From positions 1 to 44,762 of the forward strand of contig NZ_JAPSHY010000025.1 in assembly GCF_031179285.1 (NCBI RefSeq): a stretch of 44,762 nt of DNA, in the 5' to 3' direction. Of this stretch, positions 39,165 through 44,762 are shown piece by piece. The position numbers were made by a program, and so were the translations under genes. Position 1 is the first letter of the stretch. Every line of letters begins with the position of its first letter. The notes beneath the pieces were generated by a model. It searched no databases and had not been told where the DNA came from. It was given only the letters and a program-made list of their open reading frames with translations. This DNA comes from Microbacterium sp. (GTDB lineage Bacteria; Actinomycetota; Actinomycetes; Actinomycetales; Microbacteriaceae).

Positions 39165-39746
39165 TCAGGGGATCTCGACGATCCGCGTCGCGAGAGAACG
39201 TGGGTCGTCGCGTTCGATATGACGCTGCTCTTGCGCCGCCCACCGATCCCAGTGCGGTCGATAGGTCTCACCGTCACGCTGAAGCGCGCGGGACCTGCGG
39301 GCCGGTTCCGCCGCCTCCACCCAGACGCGGACGTCCGCCAGCGGCGCCGTCGTCGGAGTGAGGACGCCGCAGCCTTCGAGGATGACGCCGAGCGCCGGAT
39401 CGACGGCGTGGCTCTCTGCATCGGTCTCGTGTTCCCAGTCCCACTGCCGCCACGTTCCGATGAGGCCCCGGCCGTGCGGCCGGAGGATGCCGTCGGTCGC
39501 GCGGTCGACGCCGGCATCGAGCCCGTCCCACCCCGGGTACAGCGAATCCAGCGCGATCAGTTGCACGCGACCCGCGAGGGGCCAGTGCTCGACGAGCAAG
39601 CGCGCCAGGGATGTCTTTCCTGCGCCGCTTCTCCCGTCGATCACGACGACCGGGTTCGCCGCGGCGATCGATCTCACATCATCGACGATCCGCGCCGCCG
39701 CGGCCCGCAGTGCCGCGGCGACCGGGTCATCACTTCTTGAGTGCAC
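39165..39746 (-). CDS. P-loop kinase-like ATP-binding protein
   Basis: A 193-residue P-loop protein. The Walker A is DGRSGAGKTSLA near residue 40; VQLIALDSLYPGWDGLDAG corresponds to the substrate-binding Asp of uridine kinase-like proteins, and LGVILEGCGVLT to the Walker B region. RRSRALQRDGETYRPHWDRWA forms the lid. Phosphorylation of a nucleoside or related alcohol is likely but the substrate is unknown. It overlaps the upstream GerW-like gene by 17 nt and so is probably its downstream partner. Confidence 0.82.
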   Translation of the reverse strand: MHSRSDDPVAAALRAAAARIVDDVRSIAAANPVVVIDGRSGAGKTSLARLLVEHWPLAGRVQLIALDSLYPGWDGLDAGVDRATDGILRPHGRGLIGTWRQWDWEHETDAESHAVDPALGVILEGCGVLTPTTAPLADVRVWVEAAEPARRSRALQRDGETYRPHWDRWAAQEQRHIERDDPRSLATRIVEIP

Positions 39747-40047
39747 GGATGATGCGCGTCAGTGCGCGCCCGGTGACGCACACGAGGGGGATCGCGACGG
39801 CGAGAAGGCTGACGATGTTCGGCTCGAAGCGAAGGCCCTCCTCGCGTCGGACATACACGCCGAGCGGGATGGACATGCCGCCCCCGCCGCCGCCGTCACG
39901 CTCCTGGTCGGAGCCCCCGCCGTAGCCTGCCCAGGTGAGCGACACGGGCGTGATGCTCACTCCGTCGACGTCCTGCGGTTCGCCGTAGGCGCTCTTCACG
40001 CCGAAGGCAGAGGCCTGTTTCCCGAGTTCCAACGCGATGTTCGGCAT
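39730..40047 (-). CDS. GerW (YtfJ)-like protein
   Basis: A 105-residue protein like the spore germination family GerW/YtfJ (PF09579): YGEPQDVDGVSITPVSLTWAGYGGGS, a glycine run, and SIPLGVYVRREEGLRFEPNIVSLLAVAIPLVCVTGRAL, a hydrophobic C-terminal helix that should anchor it. In Bacillus these have a role in spores, but actinobacteria that do not sporulate carry them too, so the role here is unknown. ATG 40047 follows TAGCGT by 6 nt. It overlaps the kinase gene by 17 nt. Confidence 0.8.
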   Translation of the reverse strand: MPNIALELGKQASAFGVKSAYGEPQDVDGVSITPVSLTWAGYGGGSDQERDGGGGGGMSIPLGVYVRREEGLRFEPNIVSLLAVAIPLVCVTGRALTRIIRALKK

Positions 40048-40053
40048 GTTTCC

Positions 40054-40059
40054 ACGCTA
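40054..40059 (-). promoter_or_regulatory. -10-like box TAGCGT for the gerW-like gene (leaderless)
   Basis: TAGCGT ends 6 nt before ATG 40047. Confidence 0.45.
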
Positions 40060-40084
40060 GCCCACGCACGGGAGTCGCCATCGA

Positions 40085-41341
40085 TCAATCGATTCCGTGA
40101 GCTTTCGGGTGCAGGGCAGAGCCGCGTCCGTCGCCGCGACCGAGGTGTCGCGCCCTGGTGATCGTGGCGCTGCCGAATCGGGCCACCGCATCGTCCACGG
40201 CTCCCTCGACGCGCCGCCAGTCCTCGTCGTCATCCCACAAGCCGATGCCGCCGGCGCCGGCCGGGCGGAGGTTCTCGGCTCGGACGCCCACCAGTCGGAT
40301 CGGATCGCGCCGCTCGATCTGGTCGAACAGCCCCTGCGCTGCCTCGCCGATGCGCTGGCCCACCGCTGTGGGCTCGGGCAGCGTCTGTGAACGGCTGAGC
40401 GTGCGGAAGTCGTCGAACCGGATCTTGATCGAGATCGTGCCCGTCTCCCACTGCGCCCGCCGCAGGCGTGCGGCCACGCGGTCGGCGAGCCTCAGCAGTT
40501 CGGCTCGGAGGAACTCGCGGTCCACGATGTCGTGGTCGAAGGTCTCCTCGTGCCCGACGCTCTTCTCCACGCGCTCTGTTTCGACGTGCCGCGGGTCTTC
40601 CCCGCGCGCCAGCTGCGCCAAGCGCGCACCCAGTGCGGGACCGACGGCCCTGTCGAGCATCTCCGCCGAGGACTCGCGGATGTCGCGAATGGTGCGGATG
40701 CCACGGCTCTCGAGCGCTTCGGCGGCCTTGGGGCCGACACCCCACATCGCCCGCACGGGGCGCGGAGCCAGGAAATCCAGCGTGTCGGATGCCGCCACCA
40801 CGAGCATGCCGTCGGGCTTAGCGATCGTCGACGCCATCTTGGCGACATGCTTGGTGGCCGCGACCCCGACACTGCACGACATGCCGACCTCGGCCTGCAC
40901 CCGTTCCCTGATGATCTGCGCGATCCGCGCGGGACTCCCCCACAGCCGACGGACGCCCTGCACGTCCAGGAAAGCCTCATCCACAGACAGGGGCTCGACC
41001 AGCGGTGTGATCGACTCGAAGATCGCCATCACCTGACGCGACACCTCCTGGTACCGGTGGAAGTGAGGCGGGACGATGCGCGCCGTCGGGCACAGCCGCA
41101 GCGCCTGCGAGACGGGCATGGCAGCCCTGACTCCGTAGCGGCGGGCTTCGTACGACGCACTGGAGACCACCGACCGCCCATCGGGGGCGCCGATGATCAG
41201 CGGCAGCCCTCGAAGCGTGGGGTCATCGAGCACCTCCACTGCGGCATAGAAGGCATCCATGTCGACGTGGAGGATGCGGGTGCCGGTGTCGTCCGCGCCC
41301 TCGGGCGAGACGACCCGGCCCCTGCCATCACCGTGACCCAT
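40085..41341 (-). CDS. dinB: DNA polymerase IV (DinB, Y family)
   Basis: A 418-residue Y-family translesion polymerase. Palm motifs are HVDMDAFYAAVE and SVDEAFLDV, with the fingers segment SASYEARRYGVRAAMP. The thumb has WGVGPKAAEALESRGI, and the little finger domain follows from about residue 245. The extreme C-terminus (HLGRGDGRGSALHPKAHGID) shows no obvious clamp-binding motif. It copies past damaged bases with low fidelity. ATG 41341 is chosen; 76 nt separate it from gatB upstream, and no LexA-box-like site is in that gap. Confidence 0.95.
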   Translation of the reverse strand: MGHGDGRGRVVSPEGADDTGTRILHVDMDAFYAAVEVLDDPTLRGLPLIIGAPDGRSVVSSASYEARRYGVRAAMPVSQALRLCPTARIVPPHFHRYQEVSRQVMAIFESITPLVEPLSVDEAFLDVQGVRRLWGSPARIAQIIRERVQAEVGMSCSVGVAATKHVAKMASTIAKPDGMLVVAASDTLDFLAPRPVRAMWGVGPKAAEALESRGIRTIRDIRESSAEMLDRAVGPALGARLAQLARGEDPRHVETERVEKSVGHEETFDHDIVDREFLRAELLRLADRVAARLRRAQWETGTISIKIRFDDFRTLSRSQTLPEPTAVGQRIGEAAQGLFDQIERRDPIRLVGVRAENLRPAGAGGIGLWDDDEDWRRVEGAVDDAVARFGSATITRARHLGRGDGRGSALHPKAHGID

Positions 41342-41417
41342 GCACCCATTGTCGCCCGGATCGCCGGCTCGTCGGTGCTCCCTCAGCGGTGACCATCGGC
41401 GAGGCGTCGCGGGTCGG

Positions 41418-42944
41418 TTACGCCTCGGGCTCGCTCGCGCGCGCCAGGACGAGCTCACGGACGCGCGCCGCATCGGCCTGCCCCTTCATCGCCTTCATAA
41501 CCGCCCCGATGACCGCGCCCGCGGCCTGCACCTTGCCGTCGCGGATCTTCGCCATGACGTCGGGCTGGTTCGCGAGGGCCTCGTCGATGGCGGCGATCAG
41601 TGCACCGTCGTCGGAGACTACGGCGAGTCCGCGTGCGTCGACGACCTCCTGGGGGGTCCCCTCGCCGGCGATGACACCCTCGAGCACCTGACGGGCGAGC
41701 TTGTCCGTCAGCGTGCCGGCATCGATGAGCAGCTGCAGAGCCGCCACATTCGCCGGGGCGATCAGCCCGGCGGCATCCCTGTCCTGCGTATTCGCCAGCC
41801 GGGAGATCTCGCCGGTCCACCACTTGCGCGCAGCGGCCGGTGCCGCACCCGCGGCGATGGTCGCCTCGACCTCGTCGAGCAGACCGCCGTTGCGCACATC
41901 CTGGAACTCGAGGTCCGTGAAGCCCCACTCGGCCATGAGCCGGCGCCGTCGCGCCACCGGCTGCTCGGGAAGAGCGGCGCGCAGCTCTTCGATCAGCTCA
42001 GCAGCAGGCTGAACCGGCAGCAGATCCGGCTCCGGGAAGTAGCGGTAGTCATCGGCATCCGACTTCGGCCGTCCGGGCGACGTGGTGCCGGTGTCCTCGT
42101 GCCAGTGCCTGGTCTCCTGCGTGATCGATCCGCCGTCGGCGAGGATCTGCGCCTGCCGCTGGATCTCGTAGCGGACCGCGCGTTCGACGGAACGCATGGA
42201 GTTGACGTTTTTCGTCTCCGTCCGCGTGCCGAGCTTCGTCTCGCCCCGCGGTCGTAGCGACACATTGGCGTCGCAGCGCAGGTTTCCCCGCTCGAGGCGC
42301 GCCTCCGAGATGCCGAGGCTGCGAACGATGTCCCGGATGGTGGCGACGTATGCCTTCGCGACCTCCGGTGCGCGGTGCTCGGTGCCGAAGATCGTCTTCG
42401 TCACGATCTCGACGAGGGGAACGCCGGCGCGGTTGTAGTCGACCAGTGAGTACTCGGCGCCCTGGATGCGCCCGGTCGAGCCGCCCATGTGGGTGAGCTT
42501 TCCGGCGTCTTCCTCCATGTGCGCGCGCTCGATCGGAATCTGCACCACCGTGCCGTCCTCGAGCTCGACCTCCACCGAACCCTCGTACGCGATCGGCTCG
42601 TCGTACTGAGAGATCTGATAGTTCTTGCCGAGATCGGGGTAGAAGTAGTTCTTCCTGGCGAAGCGGCTCGACTCGGCGATCGAGCATCCCAGCGCGAGAC
42701 CCAGACTGATCGACGACCGGATCGCGGTCTCGTTCACCACGGGAAGGGAGCCCGGGAGCCCCAGATCGACGGGCGCGATCAGCGTGTTCGGCTCGGCGGC
42801 GTGATACAGCTCATTGGCCGGATTGGGCGCGTCGGAGAACATCTTCGTGTTGGTGTTGAGCTCGACGTGCACCTCGAACCCGAGCACCGGCTCGTACAGC
42901 TCGAGCGCCTTGTCGAAGTCCATGAGCTTGGCGGCAGCGGCCAT
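41418..42944 (-). CDS. gatB: Aspartyl/glutamyl-tRNA amidotransferase subunit B
   Basis: A 508-residue GatB. The start [19 protein letters not shown], the N-terminal cradle with [19 protein letters not shown] and the domain [25 protein letters not shown] are hallmarks; the C-terminal 130 residues form the YqeY-like helical tail domain. It phosphorylates misacylated Glu-tRNA-Gln or Asp-tRNA-Asn. GGGAGG lies 9 nt before the ATG, and the A of that ATG is the last base of the gatA stop codon. It is last in gatC-gatA-gatB. Confidence 0.96.
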   Translation of the reverse strand: MAAAAKLMDFDKALELYEPVLGFEVHVELNTNTKMFSDAPNPANELYHAAEPNTLIAPVDLGLPGSLPVVNETAIRSSISLGLALGCSIAESSRFARKNYFYPDLGKNYQISQYDEPIAYEGSVEVELEDGTVVQIPIERAHMEEDAGKLTHMGGSTGRIQGAEYSLVDYNRAGVPLVEIVTKTIFGTEHRAPEVAKAYVATIRDIVRSLGISEARLERGNLRCDANVSLRPRGETKLGTRTETKNVNSMRSVERAVRYEIQRQAQILADGGSITQETRHWHEDTGTTSPGRPKSDADDYRYFPEPDLLPVQPAAELIEELRAALPEQPVARRRRLMAEWGFTDLEFQDVRNGGLLDEVEATIAAGAAPAAARKWWTGEISRLANTQDRDAAGLIAPANVAALQLLIDAGTLTDKLARQVLEGVIAGEGTPQEVVDARGLAVVSDDGALIAAIDEALANQPDVMAKIRDGKVQAAGAVIGAVMKAMKGQADAARVRELVLARASEPEA

Positions 42945-44479
42945 CAGCGGGTTCCTCCCATCGATCCCTGAGCTTGTCCGAGAGCGGGCGCACGATCGAG
43001 GAGCGGGCCACCCCAGGAATCGAGCAGGACCGCCTCGAGTGCCGCACCCACGCGGTACAGGCGCGCGTCTTCCCGGGCCGGAGCGATGAACTGGATGCCG
43101 ACGGGCAGTCCGTCCTCCTCCGCCAGGCCCGAAGGGATCGAGATCCCCGGTACGCCGGCGAGGTTCACCGGAATCGTCGTGATGTCGTTCAGATACATCT
43201 GCAGCGGGTCGTCGACCTTCTCGCCGATCTTGAACGCCGTGGTCGGCGCCGATGGCGTCGCGATGACGTCCACCTCGGCGAAGGCGTTCGCGAAGTCCTG
43301 CTGGATCAGCGTCCTGACCTTCTGGGCACTGCCGTAGTACGCGTCGTAGTACCCCGCTGACAGCGCGTAGGTGCCGAGGATGATGCGTCGCTTGACCTCG
43401 TCGCCGAATCCGGCGTCGCGGGTCGCGGACATCACGTCCTCGACCGTCGGGGTGCCGGCAGGCGTGACCCGGAGGCCGAAACGCACCGAGTCGAACTTCG
43501 CGAGGTTGCTGGAGGCCTCGGCGGGAAGGATGAGATAGTACGCGGCCACACCGTACTCGAAGTGCGGGGCGCCGATCTCGACGATCTCCGCCCCCTGAGC
43601 CTCCATGAGTGCGAGCGCCGTACGGAAGGAGTCCGCGACGCCCGGCTGAAAACCGCTGTCGGGGAGTTCGCGGATCACGCCGACCTTGAGCCCCTTGAGG
43701 ACATCGCCACGCGCACCCTCGCGAGCGGCGTCGGCGAACGAGGGCCACCTGTCCTGCAGCGACGTGGAGTCCTTCGGATCGTGCCCACCGATGACGTCGT
43801 GCAGGAGACCGGAGTCGAGGACAGTGCGCGTCACCGGGCCCACCTGGTCAAGGCTCGAAGCCAGCGCGATGGCGCCGTAGCGGCTGACGCCGCCGTAGGT
43901 CGGCTTCATCCCGACGGTGCCGGTCACGTGCGCCGGCTGACGAATCGATCCCCCGGTGTCGGAGCCCAGCGCCAGGGGCGCCTCGAAAGCTGCGACGGCC
44001 GCCGCCGACCCACCGCCGGACCCACCGGGGATCCGGTCGAGGGCCCATGGATTGCGAGTCGGGCCATAGGCCGAGTGCTCGGTGGAGGACCCCATGGCGA
44101 ACTCGTCCATGTTCGTCTTGCCGAGCGGGATCAAGCCCGCTGCGCGCGAGCGGGCGACGACCGTGGCGTCGTAGGGCGACCGGTAGCCCTCGAGGATGCG
44201 CGAGCCGCTGGTCGTCGGCTGATCGGTCGTGACGAGGACATCCTTGATGGCCAGAGGTACGCCGGCGATCGGGCCGAGCTCGTCACCGGCGGCGCGCTGT
44301 GCATCGACGGCCGTCGCGGCATCCAGAGCGCGTTCGTTCACGTGCAGGAAAGCGTGGATCTCGCCGTCGACGGCCGCGATGCGGTCGAGGTGGGCCTTCG
44401 TCGCCTCGACGCTGGAGATCTCGCGCGCAGCGAGCTTCGCCGCCAGCTCTGCTGCCGTCAGGCGGACGATGTCGCTCAC
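42944..44479 (-). CDS. gatA: Aspartyl/glutamyl-tRNA amidotransferase subunit A
   Basis: A 511-residue amidase-signature subunit. The catalytic triad Lys is in [11 protein letters not shown], the cis-Ser in [13 protein letters not shown] and the nucleophile Ser in [12 protein letters not shown]. It hydrolyses glutamine or asparagine to provide ammonia that GatB uses to convert Glu-tRNA-Gln to Gln-tRNA-Gln, the normal route in bacteria without glutaminyl-tRNA synthetase. The GTG start overlaps the gatC stop (GTGA), and its stop shares one base with the gatB ATG. Confidence 0.97.
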   Translation of the reverse strand: MSDIVRLTAAELAAKLAAREISSVEATKAHLDRIAAVDGEIHAFLHVNERALDAATAVDAQRAAGDELGPIAGVPLAIKDVLVTTDQPTTSGSRILEGYRSPYDATVVARSRAAGLIPLGKTNMDEFAMGSSTEHSAYGPTRNPWALDRIPGGSGGGSAAAVAAFEAPLALGSDTGGSIRQPAHVTGTVGMKPTYGGVSRYGAIALASSLDQVGPVTRTVLDSGLLHDVIGGHDPKDSTSLQDRWPSFADAAREGARGDVLKGLKVGVIRELPDSGFQPGVADSFRTALALMEAQGAEIVEIGAPHFEYGVAAYYLILPAEASSNLAKFDSVRFGLRVTPAGTPTVEDVMSATRDAGFGDEVKRRIILGTYALSAGYYDAYYGSAQKVRTLIQQDFANAFAEVDVIATPSAPTTAFKIGEKVDDPLQMYLNDITTIPVNLAGVPGISIPSGLAEEDGLPVGIQFIAPAREDARLYRVGAALEAVLLDSWGGPLLDRAPALGQAQGSMGGTR

Positions 44480-44762
44480 TGCTCTTCTCCCAGGATCGCG
44501 GTCACACGGAAACGGCCGTCCGCGGCATCCGGCGCATTCTGCAGCACCTGCTCGTGAGTGAGCGCCTGCCCGACCACATCGGGACGGAAGACGTTGCTCA
44601 GCGGGATCGGGTGGCTCGTGGCGGCCACATCGGCTGTCGCGACCTCCGACACCTTCGCGATGTTGTCGACGATGGCGTCGAGCTGGCTCGTGAGCCGCGT
44701 CACCTCGTCGTCGTTCAGCTGGATGCGCGCGAGCACGCCGAGATGACGTACAAGATCAGGGG
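44476..44762 (-). CDS. gatC: Aspartyl/glutamyl-tRNA amidotransferase subunit C (partial)
   Basis: A GatC lacking only its first few residues, which lie beyond the window end. The visible frame from the edge reads [19 protein letters not shown], the family's N-terminal helix with GVLARI, followed by the acidic linker [18 protein letters not shown]. GatC belts GatA and GatB together. An in-frame GTG at 44736 would give a truncated protein and is probably not the start, since family similarity continues past it. It overlaps gatA by 4 nt. Confidence 0.93.
   Translation of the reverse strand, partial: PDLVRHLGVLARIQLNDDEVTRLTSQLDAIVDNIAKVSEVATADVAATSHPIPLSNVFRPDVVGQALTHEQVLQNAPDAADGRFRVTAILGEEQ

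Noticed and set aside
41342..41417. A LexA box for dinB
   Set aside because: No TCGAAC or GTTCGA half-site is present in the gap before dinB.
43562..44557. A 331-codon plus-strand frame across gatA
   Set aside because: It is opposite the amidase signature; no domain is seen.
1..44762. CRISPR arrays, insertion sequences, integrases or phage genes
   Set aside because: No direct-repeat array, transposase, integrase or att-like duplicate of a tRNA end was seen in either strand.

Overview
The window is chromosomal DNA from a high-GC Gram-positive actinobacterium, most likely a Microbacterium or close Microbacteriaceae relative. This rests on recognising several protein families by sequence (DUF7882, DUF6458 and DUF6993 proteins, a GlbO-type globin, a Cys-rich actinobacterial ferrochelatase, GatCAB), on the codon bias, and on the many genes that seem to lack a 5' leader. 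No database search was run. Nothing looks like a prophage, insertion sequence, CRISPR array or large island; most genes are core or conserved accessory genes.

Layout, left to right. 1-6030: tRNA-Leu(GAG) with a terminator, a secreted sugar dehydrogenase lipoprotein, a VIT1/CCC1-type metal transporter with a ferritin-like front end, an SF2 helicase, an SGNH esterase and a SPOUT RNA methyltransferase. 6147-11728: a sirtuin overlapping a histidine phosphatase, then a three-gene 2-oxoacid dehydrogenase operon (E1-alpha, E1-beta, E2) divergent from an Lrp/AsnC regulator, with a compact set of inverted repeats between them. 11700-16747: an alpha/beta hydrolase, a DnaQ-like exonuclease, an AraC regulator, small DUF proteins, a CAU tRNA, a gamma-carbonic anhydrase and Dps. 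16809-24392: an amidohydrolase with a PaiB-like protein, a DUF2510 membrane protein, an alanine/glycine:cation symporter, a Nei-type glycosylase with RpiB, and ferrochelatase. 24533-34158: aminopeptidase N, an overlapping MscS-truncated globin-flavoprotein operon, an unknown protein, TesB, a hot-dog thioesterase and EttA.

34299-37290 is the most unusual part. It holds a lipoprotein, a single-stranded DNA-binding protein without the usual acidic tip, an orphan 89-residue gene behind a LexA-box-like palindrome, an HNH nuclease frame cut by an in-frame TAG, a tRNA-Arg(TCT) that overlaps the end of that frame, oligoribonuclease and tRNA-His. 37370-44762 carries a LysE exporter, a metallopeptidase-ClpS-DUF2017 operon, a P-loop kinase with a GerW-like protein, DNA polymerase IV and the gatC-gatA-gatB operon, with gatC cut by the window edge.

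Two general points come from the sequence. Genes within operons commonly overlap by 4 nt (ATGA or GTGA). At least fourteen transcription-unit first genes have a TANNNT -10-like hexamer 6-8 nt before the start codon and generally no Shine-Dalgarno sequence, which fits leaderless mRNAs. The best candidate for something undescribed is the ssb-like / LexA-box / orphan gene / HNH(TAG) / tRNA-Arg locus at about 34.9-36.5 kb; that it is a functional unit is inference.
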